This document shows, one piece after another, positions 7,279 to 14,111 of a stretch of DNA of 23,028 nt. Both the position numbers and the translations under genes were made by a program. The stretch is from a bacterium (Candidatus Gribaldobacteria) CG07_land_8_20_14_0_80_33_18 (GTDB taxonomy: Bacteria > Patescibacteriota > Minisyncoccia > Minisyncoccales > CG1-02-41-26): the NCBI GenBank assembly GCA_002779425.1, contig PEWP01000034.1, positions 1 to 23,028 on the forward strand, in the 5' to 3' direction. Within the stretch, counting starts at the first letter, position 1. Each line of letters starts with the position of its first letter. The notes beneath the pieces are model-generated. The model was given only the letters and a program-made list of their open reading frames with translations. It was not told where the DNA came from and made no database searches.

Positions 7279-7878
7279 ATGAAATTTATTTTAGGAAAAA
7301 AAATAGAAATGACGCAATTGTTTAATGAAAAAGGAAAAGTAAAACCTGTTACTTTAATTGAAGCAGGTCCTTGTTTTATTACTCAAATCAAAACAAAAGA
7401 AAAAGATGGTTATGAGACAATTCAGATTGGATTTGAGAAAAAGAAAAAAGGTATAAAAAAAACAGAAAAAGAAAAAGAATATAAATATCTTAAAGAATTC
7501 CGGATTTTAGATTCTTCATCTGAGATGAGAAAGGTGGGCGATAAAATTGATATCTCAATTTTTAAAGAAGGAGAAAAAGTTAAAATTTCTGGTATTTCCA
7601 AGGGAAAAGGATTCGCTGGAGCAGTGAAAAAATGGGGATTTTCCGGCAGAAATGCAAGCCATGGCGCAAAACATGAGGAACGAACTTTGGGTTCGGTAGG
7701 TTCCACTGATCCCGAAAGAGTTTTTAAGGGGAAAAAAATGCCTGGTCGGATGGGTGGCGAAAGAACAACAATTAAAAATTTAGAAATTGTAAAAATAGAC
7801 CCAGAAAATAATTTAATAGCGATAAAAGGCGCTATTCCGGGAAGAAAAGGGACACTTTTGGAAATTAAACATTTATGA
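7279..7878 (+). CDS. rplC: Large-subunit ribosomal protein uL3
   Basis: uL3 is an early-assembly 50S protein whose loop reaches the peptidyl transferase centre. The 199-residue protein begins MKFILGKKIEMTQLFNEKG, contains KISGISKGKGFAGAVKKWGF and the loop around HGAKHEERTLGSVGSTDPERVFKG (given in two parts), and ends with the usual MPGRMGGERTT and AIKGAIPGRKG. The bacterial glutamine methylation region is changed to ASHGAKH and GSVGST, still recognisable. Its stop overlaps the uL4 start (ATGA), indicating translational coupling. Confidence 0.96.
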   Translation: MKFILGKKIEMTQLFNEKGKVKPVTLIEAGPCFITQIKTKEKDGYETIQIGFEKKKKGIKKTEKEKEYKYLKEFRILDSSSEMRKVGDKIDISIFKEGEKVKISGISKGKGFAGAVKKWGFSGRNASHGAKHEERTLGSVGSTDPERVFKGKKMPGRMGGERTTIKNLEIVKIDPENNLIAIKGAIPGRKGTLLEIKHL

Positions 7879-8513
7879 AATATCCTGTTTATAATCAAAA
7901 AGGAGAAGAAACAGGGACAATGGTATTGCCTAAAGAAATTTTCGGATTGAAGCTGAATCGCGATTTAGTTCATCAAATTGTGATTTCTCAGATGGCAAAT
8001 AAAAGACAAATACTCGCTCACACTAAAGATAGAAGAGAAGTGAGAGGGGGCGGGAGGAAACCTTGGCGGCAGAAAGGAACGGGTCGAGCAAGACATGGTT
8101 CAATCAGGTCTCCTTTATGGCGACACGGAGGAATAACTTTTGGTCCGACTAAACAAAGAGTTTTTAAAAAAGAAATTCCCAGAAAAATGAGAAGAAAAGT
8201 TCTTTTTATGGTTCTTTCCGAAAAAGCTAAAAAGAATTTATTAATTGTTTTAGATAAACTTACTCTTGATGCGCCAAAAACCAAAATAATTTCTGAAATT
8301 ATTAAAAAACTTCCTTGCCAAAATCAATCAAATTTAATTACTACGCCTAATTATGATAAAAATATATTTTTATCCGCCAGAAATCTTCCTAAAACTATGG
8401 TAATCGAAGCAAGAAATATTAGTCCTCTTACTTTGCTTTCCTTTCGTTATTTAATTATGCCAAAAGAATCAATAAAAGTGATAAAAGAAACATTTATAAA
8501 AACTAAAAACTAA
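7875..8513 (+). CDS. rplD: Large-subunit ribosomal protein uL4
   Basis: uL4 lines the peptide exit tunnel and in some bacteria autoregulates the S10 operon. In 212 residues it shows the tunnel loop KDRREVRGGGRKPWRQKGTG followed by RARHGSIRSPLWRHGGITFGP, the most conserved part of the family, and a typical C-terminal half (KTMVIEARNISPLTLLSFRYLIM). It overlaps uL3 by 4 nt and is followed by uL23 after only 4 nt. Confidence 0.96.
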   Translation: MKYPVYNQKGEETGTMVLPKEIFGLKLNRDLVHQIVISQMANKRQILAHTKDRREVRGGGRKPWRQKGTGRARHGSIRSPLWRHGGITFGPTKQRVFKKEIPRKMRRKVLFMVLSEKAKKNLLIVLDKLTLDAPKTKIISEIIKKLPCQNQSNLITTPNYDKNIFLSARNLPKTMVIEARNISPLTLLSFRYLIMPKESIKVIKETFIKTKN

Positions 8514-8517
8514 AAAT

Positions 8518-8916
8518 ATGGCTTTATTCAATATTTTTAAAAAAAAGAAAAAAAGAGAAAAAGCAAAAGAGGAATTAAAAGAAAAAAAAGAAGCGGTTCT
8601 TTCCACTCCGATTTGGGAAGAAAAAAAAGAAAAGCTCATCGCAACCTTAGTTTTAAAGTCACCTCATATTACTGAGAAAAGCAGCGATTTAGCAGATAAA
8701 AATCAATATGTTTTTAAGGTATATCCAAAAATTAATAAAATAGAAATAAGAAAAGCGATTGAAGAACTTTATGGAGTAAAGGTAGTTTCAATAAAGACAA
8801 TTAATGTTCCGGCAAAACAAAAAAGATTAGGCAAAAATATTGGTGAACAAAAAGGTTATAAAAAAGCAATTGTTAAAATAAAGGAAGGCCAAAAGATAGA
8901 GGTGCTACCTCGATAA
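8518..8916 (+). CDS. rplW: Large-subunit ribosomal protein uL23 with a charged N-terminal extension
   Basis: uL23 sits at the tunnel exit and docks trigger factor, SRP and SecYEG. The conserved domain starts near residue 43 ([19 protein letters not shown]) and continues [27 protein letters not shown] to [15 protein letters not shown]. The first 40 residues ([19 protein letters not shown] onward) are a Lys/Glu-rich extension absent from E. coli L23; the total of 132 residues compares with about 95-100 usually. No Shine-Dalgarno sequence is present. Confidence 0.95.
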   Translation: MALFNIFKKKKKREKAKEELKEKKEAVLSTPIWEEKKEKLIATLVLKSPHITEKSSDLADKNQYVFKVYPKINKIEIRKAIEELYGVKVVSIKTINVPAKQKRLGKNIGEQKGYKKAIVKIKEGQKIEVLPR

Positions 8917-8933
8917 ATCCTAAATCCAAAACA

Positions 8934-8953
8934 CCTGCCTGCCGGCAGGCAGG
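8934..8953. repeat. 20-nt perfect palindrome between rplW and rplB
   Basis: CCTGCCTGCCGGCAGGCAGG is its own reverse complement. It lies directly before the point where uL2 lacks its usual N-terminus. Confidence 0.85.
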
Positions 8954-8960
8954 AATTCAA

Positions 8961-9746
8961 ATGACCAAAATTCAAAATTCAAAAGGAATATTAACAAAAA
9001 AAGAACCTGAAAAAAGGTTAGTTTCAGGGTTAAAAAAGAAAGCGGGAAGAGGAAGTTTTGGGAGAATTACAGTTTGGCATAAGGGCGGCGGAGTAAAACG
9101 ATTGTATCGTCTTATTGAGTTTGGACAGGAAAAATTAGATAAACTGGCAAAAGTTATTGCTTTAGAATACGACCCCAATCGTTGCGCTTATTTGGCTTTG
9201 ATTGAGTATGAAGATAAAGAAAGGAAATATATTATTGCTCCTGAAGGTTTAAAAATAGGAGATGAAATAATATTTTCAGAAAAAGCACCGCTCGTTTTAG
9301 GTAATCGAATGAAACTTAAAAATATTCCGATTGGAACTTTTGTTTATAATATTGAATTAGAACCAGGAAGAGGAGGTAAAATTACAAGATCAGCGGGTAA
9401 TTCAGCTCAAGTTTTAGCTCAGGAACAAAAATATATTCATTTAAAAATGCCTTCTGGTGAAATTCGTAAGATTTTAGCTGAGTGTTTTGCTTCGATTGGT
9501 CAAGTTTCTAATTCGGAACATCGTTTTATTAAATTAAGAAAAGCAGGAACGGCTAGATTAAAAGGTATTAGACCAACAGTTCGAGGTTCGGCTATGAATC
9601 CGGTTGACCATCCTCATGGAGGAGGCGAGGGAAGAACTGGTATTGGTTTGAAGCATCCAAAAACTCCATGGGGAAAACCAGCTTTAGGAGTAAAAACCAG
9701 AAAAAAGAAATGGACAGACAAACTAATTATTAAAAGAAGAAAATAA
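8961..9746 (+). CDS. rplB: Large-subunit ribosomal protein uL2, N-terminus shortened
   Basis: uL2 is required for subunit association and peptidyl transfer. The 261-residue protein aligns from [19 protein letters not shown] onward, with [21 protein letters not shown]-like [15 protein letters not shown], and the catalytically important [13 protein letters not shown] near the C-terminus. The usual first 15-20 residues with the KPTxPGRR motif are missing. In their place is MTKIQNSKG, encoded by a CAAAATT-type tandem repeat, with a perfect palindrome just upstream. No in-frame continuation of the missing motif is found before 8961. The body of the gene is intact and collinear with uS19, so it is presumably functional. 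Confidence 0.95.
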   Translation: MTKIQNSKGILTKKEPEKRLVSGLKKKAGRGSFGRITVWHKGGGVKRLYRLIEFGQEKLDKLAKVIALEYDPNRCAYLALIEYEDKERKYIIAPEGLKIGDEIIFSEKAPLVLGNRMKLKNIPIGTFVYNIELEPGRGGKITRSAGNSAQVLAQEQKYIHLKMPSGEIRKILAECFASIGQVSNSEHRFIKLRKAGTARLKGIRPTVRGSAMNPVDHPHGGGEGRTGIGLKHPKTPWGKPALGVKTRKKKWTDKLIIKRRK

Positions 9747-9748
9747 AT

Positions 9749-10063
9749 ATGGCTAGATCACTAAAAAAGGGTCCCTATCTAAGTGAAAAATTATTAAAAA
9801 AAATCTCCAAATTAAAAAAAGGAGACAAAACAGTTATTAAAACATGGGAAAGACAAGCAACCATTACGCCAGAGATGGTGGGATTTACGATTGGAGTTCA
9901 CAATGGAAAAGAGCATGTTCCAATTTATATTATTGAAGAAATGGTAGGACACCGGCTTGGCGAATTTGCTCCAACAACAAAATTCACAAGACATGGCGGA
10001 AGAATACAAAGAGAAATAGAAGCAGGAGTTGCCACGAAGGCGGAAACTCCTTTAAAAAAATAA
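9749..10063 (+). CDS. rpsS: Small-subunit ribosomal protein uS19
   Basis: uS19 is a 30S head protein near the intersubunit bridge. It has 104 residues with the family signature [59 protein letters not shown] and TRHGGR. It is separated from uL2 by 2 nt and from uL22 by 3 nt, so the three genes are surely co-transcribed. Confidence 0.97.
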   Translation: MARSLKKGPYLSEKLLKKISKLKKGDKTVIKTWERQATITPEMVGFTIGVHNGKEHVPIYIIEEMVGHRLGEFAPTTKFTRHGGRIQREIEAGVATKAETPLKK

Positions 10064-10066
10064 AAA

Positions 10067-10591
10067 ATGATTATAACAGCTAAATTAAAATATTTAAGGA
10101 TTGCGCCAAGAAAAGTTAGATTAGTTGCTGATTTAATTCGAAATAAAATGGTTTTTCAAGCTAAGACAATTTTAAATTTCCAAACTAAAAAAGCGGCTAA
10201 ACCTTTGCTTAAACTTTTAAATTCTGCAATAGTCAATGCCAAAAACAATTTTCAATTAGAGGAAGCGCAACTTTATATTTCAAAAATTACTATTGATGAA
10301 GGTCCAAAGCTTAAAAGATGGCGAGCTCGAGCTCGGGGTCAAGCAGCCGAAATTCAAAAAAAGACTTCCCATATTAATTTAGTTTTAGATGAAATTAAAG
10401 GGAAAATAGCAGCTGGCGGACAACGGATCAAAAAAGAGGAAGTAGGAGAAAAGATGAGAATTAAGAAAGAAATGATTAAGTCGCCAGCTGAGGGACCAAA
10501 ATTAAAGAGAAAACCTAAAGTTATCTTCAAAGGAGAGCACCCCACAATTGAAAAAATACCAAAACGAATTTTTAGACGAAAAGCATTCTAG
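10067..10591 (+). CDS. rplV: Large-subunit ribosomal protein uL22 with a long basic C-terminal tail
   Basis: uL22 lines the exit tunnel with uL4. The core is residues 1-110: LKYLRIAPRKVRLVADLIRN, LLNSAIVNAKNNF, ISKITIDEGPKLKRWRARARG and the tip loop region, ending SHINLVLDEI. Ordinary L22 is about 110-115 residues; here a further 60 basic residues (KEEVGEKMRIKKEMIKSP to RIFRRKAF) follow. The tail contains a second copy of the words EGPKLKR (residues 94-100 and about 145-151), which suggests internal duplication. uS3 begins 3 nt after the stop. Confidence 0.94.
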   Translation: MIITAKLKYLRIAPRKVRLVADLIRNKMVFQAKTILNFQTKKAAKPLLKLLNSAIVNAKNNFQLEEAQLYISKITIDEGPKLKRWRARARGQAAEIQKKTSHINLVLDEIKGKIAAGGQRIKKEEVGEKMRIKKEMIKSPAEGPKLKRKPKVIFKGEHPTIEKIPKRIFRRKAF

Positions 10592-10594
10592 ATT

Positions 10595-11236
10595 ATGGTT
10601 CATAAAGTTCACCAAAAAATTTATAGAATAAAAGAAATGGGAGATTGGTTATCCCGTGGTTTTTATGGGAAAAATTTCCCTCGATATTTAGAGGAGGACT
10701 TTAAAATTAGGGAACTTTTAAAAAATAAAATAGGAGAGGAAATAATAGCAAGCATTGAAATGGAAAGATTTGCTTCCTTTCTTAAAATTATTATTAAAAC
10801 TTCCCGGCCTGCTTTGATTATTGGCAGGGGAGGAGAGGGGGTGGAGAAATTAAAAAAAATAATTGAAAAAGAAATTAAAAATGCTAAAGTTAAAAGAGAA
10901 ATAAAAATTGAAATTCAAGAAGTGAAGAATCCTTGGTTATCAGCCAAGCTAACTGCCTCTTGGATGGTTGTTCAAATAGAAAGAAGAGTTCCTTTCAGGC
11001 GAGTAATAAAAATGGCACTAACTAAAATAATGAGCCAGAAAGGAGTGGAAGGGGCGCGGGTGGAAGTAGCAGGAAGATTAAATGGAGTGGAAATTGCCCG
11101 AACTGAATGGTTAAAAGAGGGCAAACTTCCCCGTCATAACCTAAGAGCCGATATTGATTATGGTACAAGTGAAGCTCATTGCACTTATGGAGTAATTGGA
11201 ATTAAGGTTTGGATATACAAAGGAGAAAAGTTTTAG
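10595..11236 (+). CDS. rpsC: Small-subunit ribosomal protein uS3
   Basis: uS3 lines the mRNA entry channel and has helicase activity with uS4 and uS5. In 213 residues the N-terminus (MVHKVHQKIYRIKEMGDW) is diverged from the usual MGQKVHP start. The KH domain follows with ALIIGRGGEGVEKLKKII (GxxG as GRGGEG). The C-terminal domain has RVPFRRVIKMALTKIMSQKG, GARVEVAGRLNGVEIARTEW, GKLPRHNLRADIDYG and GVIGIKVWIYKGE. It is followed by an 84-nt spacer that ends with the first copy of the hairpin leader module. Confidence 0.96.
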   Translation: MVHKVHQKIYRIKEMGDWLSRGFYGKNFPRYLEEDFKIRELLKNKIGEEIIASIEMERFASFLKIIIKTSRPALIIGRGGEGVEKLKKIIEKEIKNAKVKREIKIEIQEVKNPWLSAKLTASWMVVQIERRVPFRRVIKMALTKIMSQKGVEGARVEVAGRLNGVEIARTEWLKEGKLPRHNLRADIDYGTSEAHCTYGVIGIKVWIYKGEKF

Positions 11237-11273
11237 GGTTTGTCTGAATTTTCGAGCTAAAAGCGAAGAAAAT

Positions 11274-11320
11274 TAACGCAAAATTGTTTTAATAAAACAA
11301 TTTTGCTAACATCTTCTAAC
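11274..11320 (+). promoter_or_regulatory. Hairpin leader module, copy 1 (before rplP)
   Basis: A perfect 13-bp hairpin (11278-11290 with 11294-11306, loop AAT) is followed by the 14-nt spacer TAACATCTTCTAAC and then the ATG of uL16. The 50 nt including the ATG match copies 2 and 3 (before uL24 and uS14) with one difference, which makes this copy's stem perfect. The direct repeat CTAACAT occurs twice in the spacer. Confidence 0.85.
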
Positions 11321-11725
11321 ATGTTAGAGCCAAAAAAACTTAAACATCGAAAACAACAAAAAGGAAAATCAAAAGGCATAGAAAGACGAGCAACCGAACT
11401 TTGTTTTGGCAGTTTCGGTATTATGTCTTTATCAACTCATTGGTTGGACAGTAAACAAATTGAAGCCGCGAGGAGAATAATTATTAGATATCTTAAAAAA
11501 GGAGGGAAACTTTGGTTAAGAATTTTCCCTGACAAACCTAGAACTTTTAAAGGGAATGAAGTTCCAATGGGAGGTGGGAAAGGAGATGTTTCTCACTATG
11601 TATTTCCAATCAAACCAGGTAGAATTATTTTTGAAATAGATGGAATAAATGAAGAGATGGCTAAACAGGCATTTAAGGAGGCAGCTGATAAATTGCCAAT
11701 TAAAACGAAGTTTATAGCGAAGTGA
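11321..11725 (+). CDS. rplP: Large-subunit ribosomal protein uL16
   Basis: uL16 binds near the A-site tRNA and is a late-assembly 50S protein. From the ATG at 11321 it has 134 residues: MLEPKKLKHRKQQKGKSKG, ELCFGSFGIMSL, QIEAARRIIIRYLKKGGKLW, RIFPDKP, MGGGKGDVSHYVFPIKPGR and ADKLPIKTKF. An upstream in-frame TTG would add LTSSN, but the same six codons precede uL24 and uS14, so they belong to the repeat module. The last codons overlap a direct repeat that brackets a palindrome insertion in the uL16-uL29 spacer. Confidence 0.96.
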   Translation: MLEPKKLKHRKQQKGKSKGIERRATELCFGSFGIMSLSTHWLDSKQIEAARRIIIRYLKKGGKLWLRIFPDKPRTFKGNEVPMGGGKGDVSHYVFPIKPGRIIFEIDGINEEMAKQAFKEAADKLPIKTKFIAK

Positions 11726-11822
11726 AACGGAGGCCGCCGCAGGCGGCGGGAAATTCGTGAACGGAGTGAACTGAATTTCCCAGTGGCGAAGTGAAACGGA
11801 GCGTTAAAAACGAAGTTTTTAA
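11717..11822. repeat. Composite palindrome cluster flanked by 16-nt direct repeats
   Basis: GCGAAGTGAAACGGAG occurs at 11717-11732 and 11786-11801. Between the copies are GCCGCC-GCA-GGCGGC (11733-11747) and the 34-nt GGGAAATTC/GAATTTCCC palindrome (11748-11781), the inverse of that at 1260-1293 with one mismatch. A third hairpin, TTAAAAAC-GAA-GTTTTTAA, follows at 11804-11822. The first direct repeat includes the uL16 stop codon. Confidence 0.85.
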
Positions 11823-11841
11823 AGAAATAAAATGTAATTTT

Positions 11842-12042
11842 ATGAAAAGAAAAGAAAAAATAAAAGATTTTAGCAGTAAAACTAAATTAGAACTTCAAAA
11901 ATTATTAGCAGGTTACCAAGATAAATTAAGACAGCTTAAATTTGATTTAATTTCAGGAAAGATTAAAAATGTAAAAGAAATAAGAGAACTACGAAAAGAT
12001 ATTGCCAGAATAAAAACCCTTCTTAAAAATATAAAAAGCTAA
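11842..12042 (+). CDS. rpmC: Large-subunit ribosomal protein uL29
   Basis: uL29 is a small helical protein near the tunnel exit next to uL23. From the ATG at 11842 it has 66 residues, the normal length, with LLAGYQDKLRQLKFDLISGK and the closing helix ELRKDIARIKTLLKN. A longer frame from 11791 would prepend 17 residues read from the palindrome cluster; I reject it on family length. It lies between uL16 and uS17 as usual. Confidence 0.93.
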   Translation: MKRKEKIKDFSSKTKLELQKLLAGYQDKLRQLKFDLISGKIKNVKEIRELRKDIARIKTLLKNIKS

Positions 12043-12073
12043 AAACTAACAACTATAAACTATAAACTAAACT

Positions 12074-12310
12074 ATGCCTAAAAAACAATTATCAGGAATA
12101 ATTATTTCTAATAAAATGCAGAAAACTGCGATAGTTAAAGTAGAAAGAATTAAAGAACATCCAAAATATAAAAGAAGATACAAAGTTTATAAAAAATATA
12201 AAGCCCACACTGAAGGAGGACCAACCTATAAAATTGGGGACAGGGTTGTAATTGAGGAGTGTCGGCCAATTAGCAAAGAGAAGAGATGGAAAGTTATTAA
12301 AAAAGTGTAA
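12074..12310 (+). CDS. rpsQ: Small-subunit ribosomal protein uS17
   Basis: uS17 is a primary 16S rRNA-binding OB-fold protein. It has 78 residues with LSGIIISNKMQKTAIVKVER, HPKYKRRYKVYKKYKAH and GDRVVIEECRPISKEKRWKV, all diagnostic. It is preceded by an ACTATAA-type tandem repeat and followed by an AGCGAAA array. Confidence 0.96.
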   Translation: MPKKQLSGIIISNKMQKTAIVKVERIKEHPKYKRRYKVYKKYKAHTEGGPTYKIGDRVVIEECRPISKEKRWKVIKKV

Positions 12311-12331
12311 AGCGAAAAGCGAAAAGCGTAA
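12311..12331. repeat. Heptanucleotide tandem array, AGCGAAA x3
   Basis: Two exact units and one variant (AGCGTAA) begin one base after the uS17 stop. Confidence 0.75.
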
Positions 12332-12354
12332 AATAAATAATAAAAATTAAAAGC

Positions 12355-12723
12355 ATGATTCAACCAAGAACAATGTTAAAAGTAGCTGATAATACTGGAG
12401 CAAAAATTATCCAATGTTTTAATATTCCCGGTGGGACCAGAAAACATTATGCCCAAATTGGAGATATTATTGTTGGTACAGTAAAAAAAGCTGAACCAAG
12501 ACATTTAGTTAAAACTCATGAGATAGTTCGAGCAGTAATTGTAAGACAAAAAAAAGCCTATCGGCGAACTGACGGTTCCTATATTCGATTTGATGATAAT
12601 GCCTGTGTTATTTTAGGTATGGGGAAAGAGCCTAAAGGAAATAGGATTTTAGGCCCAATACCCAGGGAATTAAAAGAAAAAGGATTTGAAAAAATTGCAA
12701 CTTTAGCTGAAGAATCAGTTTAG
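12355..12723 (+). CDS. rplN: Large-subunit ribosomal protein uL14
   Basis: uL14 lies on the 50S interface and is the RsfS docking site. The 122-residue length is exact for the family, with MIQPRTMLKVADNTGAKII, VGTVKKAEP, VRAVIVRQKKAYRRTDGSY, IRFDDNACVIL and GPIPRELKEKGFEKI. It begins the spc block. A 281-nt spacer follows before uL24, filled by the structured elements listed next. Confidence 0.97.
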   Translation: MIQPRTMLKVADNTGAKIIQCFNIPGGTRKHYAQIGDIIVGTVKKAEPRHLVKTHEIVRAVIVRQKKAYRRTDGSYIRFDDNACVILGMGKEPKGNRILGPIPRELKEKGFEKIATLAEESV

Positions 12724-12725
12724 AG

Positions 12726-12768
12726 TTTTCCAAAATTTTCAAGCCGTGCGCAAAAAATTTTGTGAAAA
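12726..12768 (+). repeat. Imperfect AT-rich stem after rplN
   Basis: TTTTC-CAAAATTTT (12726-12739) pairs with AAAATTTTG-T-GAAAA (12754-12768), with one bulged T, around a loop of 14 nt. It lies just before structured element A and has no equivalent before element B. Confidence 0.5.
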
Positions 12769-12775
12769 GTCTTAA

Positions 12776-12945
12776 CCCCGCACCTATTTTGCGTCCCAAT
12801 TTACAAGTTTATAAGGGAATATTGAAGAAAGATAGTTTAACTTTCGCGGCGCACTTATCACGAATAGTGATGTCCCGCTATGCGGGACTGGGCTATTCGC
12901 CCACCGTGCGCCGCCACCGAATTGGATGGCAAAATAGGTGCGGGG
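12776..12945 (+). ncRNA. Structured cloverleaf element, copy A (upstream of rplX)
   Basis: The outer stem of 17 perfect pairs joins 12776-12792 to 12929-12945. After a 3x3 internal loop, CCAATT/AATTGG (12796-12801 with 12920-12925) pairs. A 44-nt A-rich strand follows, then a 9-bp stem GCGGCGCAC/GTGCGCCGC (12846-12854 with 12906-12914). This stem encloses three abutting hairpins: ATCAC-GAATA-GTGAT (12857-12871), GTCCCGC-TAT-GCGGGAC (12872-12888) and TGGGC-TATTC-GCCCA (12889-12903). The first and third loops, GAATA and TATTC, are complementary. The element is about 96% identical to copy B and transcribed in the operon. Whether it acts as an RNA, or is a MITE-like element with terminal inverted repeats, is unknown; I recognise no named RNA family. 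Confidence 0.7.
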
Positions 12946-12957
12946 TGTAAGAATCTG

Positions 12958-13004
12958 TAACGCAAAATTGCTTTAATAAAACAATTTTGCTAACATCTTC
13001 TAAC
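12958..13004 (+). promoter_or_regulatory. Hairpin leader module, copy 2 (before rplX)
   Basis: The hairpin at 12962-12990 has arms GCAAAATTGCTTT and AAAACAATTTTGC with one C-A mismatch. The spacer TAACATCTTCTAAC then leads to the uL24 ATG. It is identical to copy 3 and differs from copy 1 by one base. Confidence 0.85.
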
Positions 13005-13310
13005 ATGAAAATAAAAAAAAGAGACCAAGTTTTAATAATTAAAGGAAAAGATAGAGGAAAAAAAGGAAAGGTTTTAATGGTTTTTCCCTCGGAACAAAAA
13101 GTTTTAATTGAAGGAATAAATTTAAGAAAAAAACATATTAAACCAAAAAGGACAGGCGAGAAAGGACAAATTATTGAAAAACCCTCTCCAATTTATGTTT
13201 CAAATTTAAAATTAATTTGCCTTAAATGCGGGAAAGCAGTAAGAGTCGGTTATAAAATAGAGGGAGGAAAAAAGTTTAGAATATGCAAGAAATGCGATAA
13301 AGAAATATAA
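13005..13310 (+). CDS. rplX: Large-subunit ribosomal protein uL24
   Basis: uL24 is an assembly-initiating 50S protein with a KOW domain. From the ATG at 13005 it has 101 residues: MKIKKRDQVLIIKGKDRGKKGKV, VLIEGINLRKKHIKP and PIYVSNLKLI. The C-terminus carries CLKCGK and CKKC, a zinc-ribbon-like pair. The upstream in-frame TTG extension is part of the leader module and is not counted. uL5 follows after 10 nt. Confidence 0.95.
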   Translation: MKIKKRDQVLIIKGKDRGKKGKVLMVFPSEQKVLIEGINLRKKHIKPKRTGEKGQIIEKPSPIYVSNLKLICLKCGKAVRVGYKIEGGKKFRICKKCDKEI

Positions 13311-13320
13311 ATTTCAAAAC

Positions 13321-13917
13321 ATGTTGCGATTAAAAGAAAAATACAATACAGAAGTAGTTCCTGAGATGGTGAAAAAGTTTGGCTATCGAAATAAAATGGC
13401 AGTGCCGAAGATTGAAAAAGTGGCAGTAAATTGCGGTTTTGGTAAACAGGTGGCAGAGAAAACAAAAGAAGAACAGGAAAAGATTCAGAATCGAATAATA
13501 GCAGATTTAGCTTTGATTACTGGTCAAAAACCAACTTTAAGGTTGTCAAAAAAAGCAGTTTCTGGCTTTAAGTTAAGAAAAGGAATAGCCATTGGAGTAA
13601 TGGTTACCTTACGAGACAATCGAATGTATGATTTTCTGGAGAGATTAATTTATATTGTTCTTCCCCGGACTCGTGATTTTAAAGGAATAAATTTAAAATC
13701 TTTTGATAAAAAAGGAAATTTAACCATTGGATTTAAAGAGTATACTTCTTTTCCTGAGATAATAGTTGAGAGAGAAAAAGGAATTTTTAGTTTAGAAGTA
13801 ACTATAGTAACTACTTCAAAAAAAAGAGAAGAAGGAAAAGAGTTATTAAAACTGTTAGGATTTCCGATAAAGGGCTTGGTTCGTGAAGACGAGCCAAAGG
13901 CGAAGTCTGAACGATAA
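13321..13917 (+). CDS. rplE: Large-subunit ribosomal protein uL5
   Basis: uL5 binds 5S rRNA in the central protuberance. The 198-residue protein has MAVPKIEKVAVNCGFG, ITGQKPTLRLSKKAVSGFKLRKG, VTLRDNRMYDFLERLI, LPRTRDFKGIN and GFKEYTSFPEI. The family normally ends near LLKLLGFPIK; here about 14 extra charged residues (GLVREDEPKAKSER) follow, just before structured element B. An insertion KQVAEKTKEEQEKIQNR near residues 43-58 is typical of several bacterial lineages. Confidence 0.95.
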   Translation: MLRLKEKYNTEVVPEMVKKFGYRNKMAVPKIEKVAVNCGFGKQVAEKTKEEQEKIQNRIIADLALITGQKPTLRLSKKAVSGFKLRKGIAIGVMVTLRDNRMYDFLERLIYIVLPRTRDFKGINLKSFDKKGNLTIGFKEYTSFPEIIVEREKGIFSLEVTIVTTSKKREEGKELLKLLGFPIKGLVREDEPKAKSER

Positions 13918-13928
13918 CCAAACCTTTA

Positions 13929-14099
13929 CCCCGCACCTATTTTGAGTTCCAATTTACAAGTTTATAAAGGAATATTGAAGAAAGATAGTTTAACACCCGC
14001 GGCGCACTTATCACGAATAGTGATGTCCCGCTTTGGCGGGACTGGGCTATTCGCCCACCGTGCGCCGCCACCGAATTGGATGGCAAAATAGGTGCGGGG
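13929..14099 (+). ncRNA. Structured cloverleaf element, copy B (upstream of rpsN)
   Basis: The sequence is collinear with copy A apart from about eight differences. Those fall in the central hairpin's loop (TTTG against TAT), the A-rich unpaired strand, the internal loop and the last pair of the outer stem; the 9-bp inner stem and the first and third hairpins with their complementary loops are unchanged. The outer stem is 16 bp (13929-13944 with 14084-14099). One substitution adds a T-A pair next to CCAATT/AATTGG. A one-base length difference from copy A breaks any shared reading frame, which argues against coding. Confidence 0.7.
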
Positions 14100-14111
14100 T
14101 GTAAGAATCTG

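Noticed and set aside
7422..7898. Long minus-strand open frame opposite uL3
   Set aside because: At 158 codons it is the longest antisense frame, but it mirrors a conserved gene on the other strand and its Pro/Phe-rich sequence is typical of complementing AAA/GAA-rich codons.
11303..11320. TTG start adding LTSSN to uL16 (likewise at 12987 and 14141)
   Set aside because: The identical codons precede three different ribosomal proteins and belong to a DNA repeat; the downstream ATG gives the normal family start in each case.
11791..11841. Upstream ATG extending uL29 by 17 residues
   Set aside because: The extension is read from the palindrome cluster, and the ATG at 11842 gives the standard length of 66 residues.
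12776..12945. Structured element read as a genuine tRNA
   Set aside because: The four-way junction has a 9-bp stem, 5-nt loops in the side arms and a 3-nt central loop with no anticodon arm of normal shape or 3' CCA, so it is at most tRNA-like.
12762..12950. Open frame of 62 codons across structured element A
   Set aside because: Copy B has a one-base length change that breaks this frame, and the pattern of changes fits base pairing, not codons.
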